This document shows positions 1 to 13,228 of a stretch of 64,000 bases of DNA, one piece after another; positions within the stretch are counted from its first letter, which is position 1; each line of letters begins with the position of its first letter. The notes beneath the pieces were generated by a model. The model did no database searches and was not told where the DNA came from. It saw only the letters and a list, made by a program, of their open reading frames with translations. Origin of the DNA: Apostichopus japonicus (Eukaryota > Echinodermata > Holothuroidea > Aspidochirotida > Stichopodidae). Position numbers and translations under genes: made by a program. Location: the NCBI RefSeq assembly GCF_037975245.1, contig NC_092583.1, positions 537,764 to 601,763 of the forward strand. Reading direction: 5' to 3'.

Positions 1-3000
1 TAAAAAAGTCAAGATTTGGGCCAAAATTTGAGAAAAATCATAAGGGTATAGCCTTACAAAATGATCAAATTTGGCCGAAAAATGACACTTCTCAAATTCC
101 ATTTGGGACGCACATTTCGGATTCCCGTAGCTTATAAGCTGCTTTTCATGAAGTTGAAAGTGGCATTGTATGGAATTTTTGGCCCTGAAATTATTCAAAT
201 CATATTCCACATTTCGTCATAATAATTGTCTATTTTTGGAACAAAGGGACGGATTATGAGATTATTATCGACTGACAGGTAATCAGAATGGCGCCAACTA
301 TCCCACGCATGATTTTGGGATGAAATAAAAAAGTCAAGATTTGGGCCAAATTTGAGAAAAATCATAAGGGTATAGCCTTACAAAATGATCAAATTTGGCC
401 GAAAAATGACACTTCTCAAATTCCATTTGGGACGCACATTTCGGATTCCCGTAGCTTATAAGCTGCTTTTCATGAAGTTTAAAGTGGCATTGTATGGAAT
501 TGTAGGCACTGAAAATATTCAAATCATATTCCATATTTCGTCATAATAATTGTCTATTTTTGCAACAAAGGGACGGATTATGAGATTATTATCGACTGAC
601 AGGTAATCAGAATGGCGCCAACTATCCCACGCATGATTTTGGGAAGAAATAAAAAAGTCAAGATTTGGGCCAAATTTGAGAAAAATCATAAGGGTATAGC
701 CTTACAAAATGATCAAATTTGGCCGAAAAATGACACTTCTCAAATTTCATTTGGGACGCACATTTCGGATTCCCGTAGCTTATAAGCTGCTTTTCATGAA
801 GTTTAAAGTGGCATTGTATGGAATTGTAGGCACTGAAAATATTCAAATCATATTCCATCTTTCGTCATCATAATTGTCTATTTTTGCAACAAAGGGACGG
901 ATTATGAGATTATTATCGACTGACAGGTAATCAGAATGGCGCCAACTATCCCACGCATGATTTTGGGAAGAAATAAAAAAGTCAAGATTTGGGCCAAAAT
1001 TTGAGAAAAATCATAAGGGTATAGCCTTACAAAATGATCAAATTTGGCCGAAAAATGACACTTCTCAAATTCCATTTGGGACGCACATTTCGGATTCCCG
1101 TAGCTTATAAGCTGCTTTTCATGAAGTTGAAAGTGGCATTGTATGGAATTTTTGGCCCTGAAATTATTCAAATCATATTCCACATTTCGTCATAATAATT
1201 GTCTATTTTTGGAACAAAGGGACGGATTATGAGATTATTATCGACTGACAGGTAATCAGAATGGCGCCAACTATCCCACGCATTATTTTGGGAAGAAATA
1301 AAAAAGTCAAGATTTGGGCCAAATTTGAGAAAAATCATAAGGGTATAGCCTTACAAAATGATCAAATTTGACACTTCTCAAATTCCATTTGGGACGCACA
1401 TTTCGGATTCCCGCAGCTTATAAGCTGCTTTTCATGAAGTTGAAAGTGGCATTGTATGGAATTTTTGGCCCTGAAATTATTCAAATCATATTCCATATTT
1501 CGTCATAATAATTGTCTATTTTTGCAACAAAGGGACGGATTATGAGATTATTATCGACTGACAGGTAATCAGAATGGCGCCAACTATCCCACGCATGATT
1601 TTGGGAAGAAATAAAAAAGTCAAGATTTGGGCCAAATTTGAGAAAAATCATAAGGGTATAGCCTTACAAAATGATCAAAATTGGCCGAAAAATGACACTT
1701 CTCAAATTTCATTTTGGACGCACATTTCGGATTCCCGGAGCTTATAAGCTGCTTTTCATGAAGTTTAAAGTGGCATTGTATGGAATTGTAGGCACTGAAA
1801 ATATTCAAATCATATTCCACATTTCGTCATAATAATTGTCTATTTTTGGAACAAAGGGACGGATTATGAGATTATTATCGACTGACAGGTAATCAGAATG
1901 GCGCCAACTATCCCACGCATGATTTTGGGAAGAAATAAAAAAGTCAAGATTTGGGCCAAATTTGAGAAAAATCATAAGGGTATAGCCTTACAAAATGATC
2001 AAATTTCACACTTCTCAAATTCCATTTGGGACGCACATTTCGGATTCCCGGAGCTTATAAGCTGCTTTTCATGAAGTTTAAAGTGGCATTGTATGGAATT
2101 TTAGGCCCTGGAATTATTCAAATCATATTCCATATTTCGTCATCATAATTGTCTATTTTTGGAACAAAGGGACGGATTATGAGATTATTATCGACTGACA
2201 GGTAATCAGAATGGCGCCAACTATCCCACGCATGATTTTGGGAAGAAATAAAAAAGTCAAGATTTGGGCCAAATTTGAGAAAAATCATAAGGGTATAGCC
2301 TTACAAAATGATCAAATTTGGCCGAAAAATGACACTTCTCAAATTCCATTTGGGACGCACATTTCGGATTCCCGTAGCTTATAAGCTGCTTTTCATGAAG
2401 TTTAAAGTGGCATTGTATGGAATTGTAGGCACTGAAAATATTCAATCATATTCCATATTTCGTCATAATAATTGTCTATTTTTGCAACAAAGGGACGGAT
2501 TATGAGATTATTATCGACTGACAGGTAATCAGAATGGCGCCAACTATCCCACGCATGATTTTGGGAAGAAATAAAAAAGTCAAGATTTGGGCCAAAATTT
2601 GAGAAAAATCATAAGGGTATAGCCTTACAAAATGATCAAATTTGGCCGAAAAATGACACTTCTCAAATTCCATTTGGGACGCACATTTCGGATTCCCGGA
2701 GCTTATAAGCTGCTTTTCATGAAGTTTAAAGTGGCATTGTATGGAATTTTTGACCCTGAAATTATTCAAATCATATTCCATATTTCGTCATAATAATTGT
2801 CTATTTTTGCAACAAAGGGACGGATTATGAGATTATTATCGACTGACAGGTAATCAGAATGGCGCCAACTATCCCACGCATGATTTTGGGAAGAAATAAA
2901 AAAGTCAAGATTTGGGCCAAATTTGAGAAAAATCATAATGGTATAGCCTTACAAAATGATCAAAATTCGCCGAAAAATGACACTTCTCAAATTTCATTCG

Positions 3001-6000
3001 GGACGCACATTTCGGATTCCCGGAGCTTATAAGCTGCTTTTCATGAAGTTTAAAGTGGCATTGTATGGAATTTTAGGCCCTGGAATTATTCAAATCATAT
3101 TCCATATTTCGTCATAATAATTGTCTATTTTTGCAACAAAGGGACGGATTATGAGATTATTATCGACTGACAGGTAATCAGAATGGCGCCAACTATCCCA
3201 CGCATGATTTTGGGAAGAAATAAAAAAGTCTAAGATTTGGGCCAAATTTGAGAAAAATCATAAGGGTATAGCCTTACAAAATGATCAAATTTGGCCGAAA
3301 AATGACACTTCTCAAATTCCATTTGGGACGCACATTTCGGATTCCCGTAGCTTATAAGCTGCTTTTCATGAAGTTTAAAGTGGCATTGTATGGAATTGTA
3401 GGCACTGAAAATATTCAATCATATTCCATATTTCGTCATCATAATTGTCTATTTTTGCAACAAAGGGACGGATTATGAGATTATTATCGACTGACAGGTA
3501 ATCAGAATGGCGCCAACTATCCCACGCATGATTTTGGGAAGAAATAAAAAAGTCAAGATTTGGGCCAAAATTTGAGAAAAATCATAAGGGTATAGCCTTA
3601 CAAAATGATCAAATTTGGCCGAAAAATGACACTTCTCAAATTCCATTTGGGACGCACATTTCGGATTCCCGGAGCTTATAAGCTGCTTTTCATGAAGTTT
3701 AAAGTGGCATTGTATGGAATTTTTGACCCTGAAATTATTCAAATCATATTCCATATTTCGTCATAATAATTGTCTATTTTTGCAACAAAGGGACGGATTA
3801 TGAGATTATTATCGACTGACAGGTAATCAGAATGGCGCCAACTATCCCACGCATGATTTTGGGAAGAAATAAAAAAGTCAAGATTTGGGCCAAAATTTGA
3901 GAAAAATCATAAGGGTATAGCCTTACAAAATGATCAAATTTGGCCGAAAAATGACACTTCTCAAATTCCATTTGGGACGCACATTTCGGATTCCCGTAGC
4001 TTATAAGCTGATTTTCATGAAGTTTAAAGTGGCATTGTATGGAATTGTAGGCACTGAAAGTATTCAAATCATATTCCATATTTCGTCATAATAATTGTCT
4101 ATTTTTGCAACAAAGGGACGGATTATGAGATTATTATCGACTGACAGGTAATCAGAATGGCGCCAACTATCCCACGCATGATTTTGGGAAGAAATAAAAA
4201 AGTCAAGATTTGGGCCAAATTTGAGAAAAATCATAAGGGTATAGCCTTACAAAATGATCAAAATTGGCCGAAAAATGACACTTCTCAAATTTCATTTTGG
4301 ACGCACATTTCGGATTCCCGGAGCTTATAAGCTGCTTTTCATGAAGTTTAAAGTGGCATTGTATGGAATTGTAGGCACTGAAAATATTCAAATCATATTC
4401 CATATTTCGTCATCATAATTGTCTATTTTTGGAACAAAGGGACGGATTATGAGATTATTATCGACTGACAGGTAATCAGAATGGCGCCAACTATCCCACG
4501 CATGATTTTGGGAAGAAATAAAAAAGTCAAGATTTGGGCCAAATTTGAGAAAAATCATAAGGGTATAGCCTTACAAAATGATCAAATTTGGCCGAAAAAT
4601 GACACTTCTCAAATTTCATTTGGGACGCACATTTCGGATTCCCGTAGCTTATAAGCTGCTTTTCATGAAGTTTAAAGTGGCATTGTATGGAATTGTAGGC
4701 ACTGAAAATATTCAAATCATATTCCATCTTTCGTCATCATAATTGTCTATTTTTGCAACAAAGGGACGGATTATGAGATTATTATCGACTGACAGGTAAT
4801 CAGAATGGCGCCAACTATCCCACGCATGATTTTGGGAAGAAATAAAAAAGTCAAGATTTGGGCCAAAATTTGAGAAAAATCATAAGGGTATAGCCTTACA
4901 AAATGATCAAATTTGGCCGAAAAATGACACTTCTCAAATTCCATTTGGGACGCACATTTCGGATTCCCGTAGCTTATAAGCTGCTTTTCATGAAGTTGAA
5001 AGTGGCATTGTATGGAATTTTTGGCCCTGAAATTATTCAAATCATATTCCACATTTCGTCATAATAATTGTCTATTTTTGGAACAAAGGGACGGATTATG
5101 AGATTATTATCGACTGACAGGTAATCAGAATGGCGCCAACTATCCCACGCATTATTTTGGGAAGAAATAAAAAAGTCAAGATTTGGGCCAAATTTGAGAA
5201 AAATCATAAGGGTATAGCCTTACAAAATGATCAAATTTGACACTTCTCAAATTCCATTTGGGACGCACATTTCGGATTCCCGCAGCTTATAAGCTGCTTT
5301 TCATGAAGTTGAAAGTGGCATTGTATGGAATTTTTGGCCCTGAAATTATTCAAATCATATTCCATATTTCGTCATAATAATTGTCTATTTTTGCAACAAA
5401 GGGACGGATTATGAGATTATTATCGACTGACAGGTAATCAGAATGGCGCCAACTATCCCACGCATGATTTTGGGAAGAAATAAAAAAGTCAAGATTTGGG
5501 CCAAATTTGAGAAAAATCATAAGGGTATAGCCTTACAAAATGATCAAAATTCGCCGAAAAATGACACTTCTCAAATTTCATTTTGGACGCACATTTCGGA
5601 TTCCCGGAGCTTATAAGCTGCTTTTCATGAAGTTTAAAGTGGCATTGTATGGAATTGTAGGCACTGAAAATATTCAAATCATATTCCACATTTCGTCATA
5701 ATAATTGTCTATTTTTGGAACAAAGGGACGGATTATGAGATTATTATCGACTGACAGGTAATCAGAATGGCGCCAACTATCCCACGCATGATTTTGGGAA
5801 GAAATAAAAAAGTCAAGATTTGGGCCAAATTTGAGAAAAATCATAAGGGTATAGCCTTACAAAATGATCAAATTTCACACTTCTCAAATTCCATTTGGGA
5901 CGCACATTTCGGATTCCCGGAGCTTATAAGCTGCTTTTCATGAAGTTGAAAGTGGCATTGTATGGAATTTTTGGCCCTGAAATTATTCAAATCATATTCC

Positions 6001-9000
6001 ATATTTCGTCATAATAATTGTCTATTTTTGCAACAAAGGGACGGATTATGAGATTATTATCGACTGACAGGTAATCAGAATGGCGCCAACTATCCTACGC
6101 ATGATTTTGGGATGAAATAAAAAAGTCAAGATTTGGGCCAAATTTGAGAAAAATCATAAGGGTATAGCCTTACAAAATGATCAAATTTGGCCGAAAAATG
6201 ACACTTCTCAAATTTCATTCGGGACGCACATTTCGGATTCCCGCAGCTTATAAGCTGCTTTTCATGAAGTTGAAAGTGGCATTGTATGGAATTTTTGGCC
6301 CTGAAATTATTCAAATCATATTCCATATTTCGTCATAATAATTGTCTATTTTTGCAACAAAGGGACGGATTATGAGATTATTATCGACTGACAGGTAATC
6401 AGAATGGCGCCATCTATCCCACGCATGATTTTGGGAAGAAATAAAAAAGTCAAGATTTGGGCCAAATTTGAGAAAAATCATAAGGGTATAACCTTACAAA
6501 ATGATCAAAATTGGCCGAAAAATGACACTTCTCAAATTTCATTTTGGACGCACATTTCGGATTCCCGGAGCTTATAAGCTGCTTTACATGAAGTTTAAAG
6601 TGGCATTGTATGGAATTGTAGGCACTGAAAATATTCAAATCATATTCCATATTTCGTCATCATAATTGTCTATTTTTGCAACAAAGGGACGGATTATGAG
6701 ATTATTATCGACTGACAGGTAATCAGAATGGCGCCAACTATCCCACGCATGATTTTGGGAAGAAATAAAAAAGTCAAGATTTGGGCCAAATTTGAGAAAA
6801 ATCATAAGGGTATAGCCTTACAAAATGATCAATTTTGGCCGAAAAATGACACTTCTCAAATTTCATTCGGGACGCACATTTCGGGTTCCCGTAGCTTATA
6901 AGCTGCTTTTCATGAAGTTTAAAGTGGCATTGTATGGAATTTTAGGCCCTGAAATTATTCAAATCATATTCCATATTTCGTCATAATAATTGTCTATTTT
7001 TGGAACAAAGGGACGGATTATGAGATTATTATCGACTGACAGGTAATCAGAATGGCGCCATCTATCCCACGCATTATTTTGGGAAGAAATAAAAAAGTCA
7101 AGATTTGGGCCAAATTTGAGAAAAATCATAAGGGTATAGCCTTACAAAATGATCAAATTTGGCCGAAAAATGACACTTCTCAAATTTCATTTTGGACGCA
7201 CATTTCGGATTCCCGTAGCTTATAAGCTGCTTTTCATGAAGTTTAAAGTGGCATTGTATGGAATTTTAGGCCCTGAAAGTATTCAAATCATATTCCATAT
7301 TTCGTCATAATAATTGTCTATTTTTGCAACAAAGGGACGGATTATGAGATTATTATCGACTGACAGGTAATCAGAATGGCGCCAGCTATCCCACGCATGA
7401 TTTTGGGAAGAAATAAAAAAGTCAAGATTTGGGCCAAAATTTGAGAAAAATCATAAGGGTATAGCCTTACAAAATGATCAAAATTCGCCGAAAAATGACA
7501 CTTCTCAAATTTCATTCGGGACGCACATTTCGGATTCCCGGAGCTTATAAGCTGCTTTACATGAAGTTTAAAGTGGCATTGTATGGAATTGTAGGCACTG
7601 AAAATATTCAAATCATATTCCACATTTCGTCATAATAATTGTCTATTTTTGGAACAAAGGGACGGATTATGAGATTATTATCGACTGACAGGTAATCAGA
7701 ATGGCGCCAACTATCCCACGCATGATTTTGGGAAGAAATAAAAAAGTCAAGATTTGGGCCAAATTTGAGAAAAATCATAAGGGTATATATAGCCTTACAA
7801 AATGATCAAATTTCACACTTCTCAAATTCCATTTGGGACGCACATTTCGGATTCCCGGAGCTTATAAGCTGCTTTTCATGAAGTTGAAAGTGGCATTGTA
7901 TGGAATTTTTGGCCCTGAAATTATTCAAATCATATTCCATATTTCGTCATAATAATTGTCTATTTTTGCAACAAAGGGACGGATTATGAGATTATTATCG
8001 ACTGACAGGTAATCAGAATGGCGCCAACTATCCCACGCATGATTTTGGGATGAAATAAAAAAGTCAAGATTTGGGCCAAATTTGAGAAAAATCATAAGGG
8101 TATAGCCTTACAAAATGATCAAATTTGGCCGAAAAATGACACTTCTCAAATTTCATTCGGGACGCACATTTCGGATTCCCGCAGCTTATAAGCTGCTTTT
8201 CATGAAGTTTAAAGTGGCATTGTATGGAATTTTTGGCCCTGAAATTATTCAAATCATATTCCATATTTCGTCATAATAATTGTCTATTTTTGCAACAAAG
8301 GGACGGATTATGAGATTATTATCGACTGACAGGTAATCAGAATGGCGCCAACTATCCCACGCATGATTTTGGGAAGAAATAAAAAAGTCAAGATTTGGGT
8401 CAAATTTGAGAAAAATCATAAGGGTATAAACCTTACAAAATGATCAAAATTGGCCGAAAAATGACACTTCTCAAATTTCATTTTGGACGCACATTTCGGA
8501 TTCCCGGAGCTTATAAGCTGCTTTACATGAAGTTTAAAGTGGCATTGTATGGAATTGTAGGCACTGAAAATATTCAAATCATATTCCATAATTCGTCATC
8601 ATAATTGTCTATTTTTGCAACAAAGGGACGGATTATGAGATTATTATCGACTGACAGGTAATCAGAATGGCGCCAACTATCCCACGCATGATTTTGGGAA
8701 GAAATAAAAAAGTCAAGATTTGGGCCAAATTTGAGAAAAATCATAAGGGTATAGCCTTACAAAATGATCAATTTTGGCCGAAAAATGACACTTCTCAAAT
8801 TTCATTCGGGACGCACATTTCGGGTTCCCGTAGCTTATAAGCTGCTTTTCATGAAGTTTAAAGTGGCATTGTATGGAATTTTTGGCCCTGAAATTATTCA
8901 AATCATATTCCATATTTCGTCATAATAATTGTCTATTTTTGGAACAAAGGGACGGATTATGAGATTATTATCGACTGACAGGTAATCAGAATGGCGCCAT

Positions 9001-10405
9001 CTATCCCACGCATTATTTTGGGAAGAAATAAAAAAGTCAAGATTTGGGCCAAATTTGAGAAAAATCATAAGGGTATAGCCTTACAAAATGATCAAATTTG
9101 GCCGAAAAATGACACTTCTCAAATTTCATTCGGGACGCACATTTCGGGTTCCCGTAGCTTATAAGCTGCTTTTCATGAAGTTTAAAGTGGCATTGTATGG
9201 AATTTTTGGCCCTGAAATTATTCAAATCATATTCCATATTTCGTCATAATAATTGTCTATTTTTGGAACAAAGGGACGGATTATGAGATTATTATCGACT
9301 GACAGGTAATCAGAATGGCGCCATCTATCCCACGCATTATTTTGGGAAGAAATAAAAAAGTCAAGATTTGGGCCAAATTTGAGAAAAATCATAAGGGTAT
9401 AGCCTTACAAAATGATCAAATTTGGCCGAAAAATGACACTTCTCAAATTTCATTTTGGACGCACATTTCGGATTCCCGTAGCTTATAAGCTGCTTTTCAT
9501 GAAGTTTAAAGTGGCATTGTATGGAATTTTAGGCCCTGAAAGTATTCAAATCATATTCCATATTTCGTCATAATAATTGTCTATTTTTGCAACAAAGGGA
9601 CGGATTATGAGATTATTATCGACTGACAGGTAATCAGAATGGCGCCAACTATCCCACGCATTATTTTGGGAAGAAATAAAAAAGTCAAGATTTGGGCCAA
9701 ATTTGAGAAAAATCATAAGGGTATAGCCTTACAAAATGATCAAAATTGGCCGAAAAATGACACTTCTCAAATTTCATTTTGGACGCACATTTCGGATTCC
9801 CGGAGCTTATAAGCTGCTTTACATGAAGTTTAAAGTGGCATTGTATGGAATTGTAGGCACTGAAAATATTCAAATCATATTCCATATTTCGTCATCATAA
9901 TTGTCTAGTTTTGCAACAAAGGGACGGATTATGAGATTATTATCGACTGACAGGTAATCAGAATGGCGCCAACTATCCCACGCATGATTTTGGGAAGAAA
10001 TAAAAAAGTCAAGATTTGGGCCAAATTTGAGAAAAATCATAAGGGCCTTACAAAATGATCAAATTTGGCCGAAAAATGAGACTTTTCAAATTCCATTTGG
10101 GACGCACATTTCGGATTCCCGTAGCTTATAAGCTGCTTTTCATGAAGTTTAAAGTGGCATTGTATGGAATTTTAGGCCCTGAAATTATTCAAATCATATT
10201 CCATATTTCGTCATAATAATTGTCTATTTTTGGAACAAAGGGACGGATTATGAGATTATTATCGACTGACAGGTCATCAGAATGGCGCCAACTATCCCAC
10301 GCATGATTTTGGGAAGAAAAAAAAAGTCACGATTTGGGCCAAAATTGAGAAAAATCATAAGGGTATAGCCTTACAAAATGATCAAATTTGGCCCAAAAGT
10401 TTAAA
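1..10405. repeat. ~324-bp satellite array, 32 full monomers plus a partial one
   Basis: Head-to-tail array. Monomer starts (the t of TAAAAAAGTCAAGATTTGGG) fall at 1, 326, 650, 974, 1299, 1612, 1936, 2249, 2572, 2897, 3221, 3545, 3870, 4195, 4519, 4843, 5168, 5481, 5805, 6118, 6442, 6766, 7090, 7414, 7739, 8056, 8380, 8705, 9029, 9353, 9677 and 10001. Most units are 323-325 bp. Five (1299, 1936, 5168, 5805, 7739) are 313-317 bp because they lack about 11 bp of the segment GGCCGAAAAAT; the last of these also gained TATA. Each unit carries the palindromes AGCTTATAAGCT and ATTTGGGCCAAAT and the motif CTGACAGGTAATCAG. The array runs off the left edge. Short open frames recur only because 324 is a multiple of three; I do not regard them as genes. 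Confidence 0.97.
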
Positions 10406-10475
10406 TTGGCATTGTAATCAGAATGGAGTCAACGATCCCACGCATGATTGACGGATGATGAGATCATTATGATAG
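10317..10475. repeat. collapsed edge monomer of the satellite
   Basis: The 33rd unit begins normally to about 10,395, then jumps through internal deletions. Short pieces resembling GTTTAAATTGGCATTGTA, ATCAGAATGG..CAAC.ATCCCACGCATGATT and GACGGAT..TGAGAT.ATTAT follow in monomer order. Beyond about 10,475 no satellite similarity is visible. This is the ordinary appearance of a decaying satellite boundary. Confidence 0.8.
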
Positions 10476-12430
10476 TTTGGAAACCTTTTAAGGTGTCAAT
10501 ACAATGATACTTCAAGAAGAGAAAACCTTCATGAAGTTTTACGACAATTAATCCTTTTTCACGTGATTGTAATTTCATCACTTTTCATCAAGATAGCATC
10601 ATTGTGAACTAACGAATGAAGTAGACGCAAAAATAAAGCTTAAAATTCTGAGGAACGTCACTTTAAATATGTGGAAAGTCGATAATTGGGCTGAAAGAAT
10701 CTGTATAAGCACCCTGGCAGAAATTTGGAGAAATACAGTTTTTGGGCGAATTTCTGGTAAGCCTTATCATAATTACGTAATATGCGAAAAGTTGAGAGAG
10801 AAAACATTTTGGTCGTTTTCTGGGGTGGGGGAGAATGGGGGACAGTTGAGAGGATGCCTTATAAATGCGGTCAATACCGGCTGTGTTAAAATAACTATGA
10901 GAACCAAAAATAATTAAACCGAGAAACAGGTATTTGAAGGTATTTTTATTTGAAATAATGTGCTCCATTTAAGGGAACCGTTTGAAAGAAAACAATTGTC
11001 ATATTTGACCATGATAACTATATAATAGAACTGTTTTTACACAAATTGCTTTTAAACTCTAAAAAAAAAAGAAACAACAATGAACATAAAAAATAAACTA
11101 AGATAAATAGTGACAACTTACTTTTGTTTCAAACAACTGATGGTGTTAGTCACATTCAAGGTTAGTTGACACAGAGGACGGGTTTCAAGGTGACAATACA
11201 GTTTCTTATATACCGGGGATACAATATTGTACACTATAGAGTACCAACGATTTGTGCAGACTGCTTCTACACAGGTGGTGTGCTAAGGGACTCCAAAGGG
11301 TGGGGGTTTCTCTATTTGCCTAGACTGATTTTGCTAGGGCATGACCCTTTCTCCAGGGGCTGGCAGGGTTCCAGACTTTATAAAGGAGGGGATGAGGCCA
11401 GTGGTCATTGAAGCCATCCACCCATGTAGGGTGGTCAATTGTTCCTCCGGCAGTAAAAAGAAAGAAAATGTTAAATGGTATATATTTATACCATAAATTA
11501 GGTCTCTTATCATTGGGTGTAATACAATGGATTTTTGTGTAAGGTCAAGAGGAGGGGAGGGGGGAGTGTACCCCTAGATCTGTGCATCAGGGTGTCATGG
11601 ATGCAAAGGAGTGGTGTAATTCTTCCCCAAGTGAATGGTAAAAAAGAACCTGACTGAACAGTTCCCCAAATGAACCATATGACCATTGACCTCTTACCTA
11701 CTGTGCACTTTCATTTACCTCACCAGCAACTGATGACTTAACAAACTTTGGCCAGACCCAATGTAGAAGATATTGTATGAAAAAATATTTAGTATCACAT
11801 ATTTGAAAAATATTTCACATTTTGGCCAATTATGACCTTTGATCCCCTATCTATGGACACTTTTTCTGCCCCCTCATCAATCATTTATAAAACTAAATTT
11901 AAATTTCTCATATCCTAAACCTGATGAACTTGAACTCGGTGGGTATGGTCTGGAGATATCCAACCTCTGTGTGGGATGACATCAAGGGTCAAAGGTTACC
12001 TATCCTTAAAACTGCACTTTTAGCTATTATTTCATATGCACGAAACAGCTAGACATGTAAAAAAAATGACTGCAAATGGTTAGGCCCTCAAATCCCAAAG
12101 GCACATGAACTATAAACTTGGTGGTTATACAACGATATGCATAGAGAGAATGGTGACAACACTGCGGTCATATTACCCTAATTGTGCAACAGAGTGTTCA
12201 ACTCATAGATTACCTACTTGTTTACTATTTATTTAGCCTTCTACTTAAGGAAACAACCAGCTACACTGTCTTAGATTCATCAACTCCAATCTGGTTTTGA
12301 CAACATTAAACAGTGATGTATGATTAGAGAGGCAGGGTGAAACAAACCACTCTGAATATTAGAGCTCTTAGTACTAGAAAGGAAAACAAATAAACTAGGT
12401 TGCTAAGGATAGACCAACTTACAACTGGGT
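10476..12430. other. intergenic stretch without a recognised gene
   Basis: Moderately AT-rich unique-looking DNA. No open frame over about 100 codons has recognisable protein content, and no tRNA-like or rRNA-like sequence was seen. A 20-bp near-palindrome (ATGGTATATA / TTTATACCAT) lies at 11,475-11,494. Phrases such as TGACCATTGACCTC and ATGACCTTTGATCCCC recur between 11.67 and 12.0 kb and may be remnants of an old dispersed repeat, but I cannot name it. Confidence 0.5.
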
Positions 12431-13067
12431 CTATGAACTGTCATATCTTTATTATTTACGTTGTTAAATATTCCATTGGATGAAGTTGCTAGAAATTCTT
12501 TAATACCACCTGCTATACTGGATCTTTTACAAATGTACCCTTGCAAAACGGAGCTGATGTCCTTGTGGTTCTTTAGCTGTTCATCCACCGAGGTAAACAA
12601 TATTCTTACAAACAGGTTCCATATTGATAAAATTCCAATCAGGAGAACACTAAGCGATCTTTATCGAATGAATCAAATCCACAGAATTGGAATAAAATCT
12701 CTTGCAATCTACAAGAACATGACATTATCACAGACCACATACTGTGATAAACCTGGAATAAGGGAGTGATTAGCCAGTCAACATAATAAAGTTAAGAGTC
12801 AACCACATATCTTCAACAAGATGCAAGATATTAAAATGGGGTTTTAACTAGCGGTACAGCATATCCTATTTTAAAGCTAAGTTTAGGATTGTCTGCCCAC
12901 AGAATATCCCTTTAATGATTCTCTTACATGCTTCTACCACCCATTGGGGTTTTTGAAACTAAGCCCATAAGGGGTCCACATCTATTTCTTTGGTAAGTGA
13001 AACTAACCACCTTTTACTTCTCTCACAAACCAACAGCCCTCTTCATTGCTTGCGCATCGCTTTCCTT
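12431..13067 (-). other. BBS9: probable 3' UTR and downstream flank of BBS9
   Basis: This lies directly 3' of the BBS9 stop codon on the minus strand. It has no splice-consistent coding content. The first canonical AATAAA on that strand that I noticed is at 12,453-12,448, which would give a 3' UTR of roughly 0.6 kb. The extent is inferred from that hexamer only. Confidence 0.35.
12448..12453 (-). promoter_or_regulatory. candidate polyadenylation signal AATAAA
   Basis: AATAAA on the minus strand about 615 bases past the BBS9 stop. A second AATAAA occurs further downstream at 12,233-12,228. Either could serve; there is no transcript evidence. Confidence 0.3.
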
Positions 13068-13228
13068 TCAAGGCACGGTCAATGGTTCCGGTGAATTGCT
13101 GCTCTCAAAGAAGTTACTCTCCCCCTCTACAGATTCAGCCTCTGAGGGACTTCTCGGCGATGACTTCTTCTTCTTTTTCTTGGACCGTTCTCTTCCAGGT
13201 TGAACATTCCCAAGAATGGAGTTTGAAC
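13068..13228 (-). CDS. BBS9: BBS9 terminal exon 18 with basic run and stop
   Basis: 161 bp, residues 770-822 plus TGA. The acceptor is ACTGTTTAG. It encodes GSNSILGNVQPGRERSKKKK KK, then SSPRSPSEAESVEGE and SNSPEPLTVP. The six-lysine run followed by SSPRSPS resembles a basic targeting or binding patch, but no function can be assigned. Frame closure at the TGA supports the whole exon chain. Confidence 0.82.

Noticed and set aside
334-9885. Repeated 62-93-codon minus-strand open frames across the satellite
   Set aside because: They recur in every monomer because 324 is a multiple of three. They have no family similarity, and their differences follow monomer history, not codon constraint.
1-10405. 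CENP-B box in the satellite monomer
   Set aside because: The CGGGAATCCGAA region is only partly similar to the box and misses several essential positions.
10663-10968. 101-codon minus and 82-codon plus open frames
   Set aside because: They overlap each other on opposite strands, have no recognisable domain and no splice-consistent neighbours.
12403-12769. Possible small gene or extra exon on either strand
   Set aside because: Both overlapping frames are about 65-102 codons without recognisable motifs, in the likely BBS9 3' UTR region.
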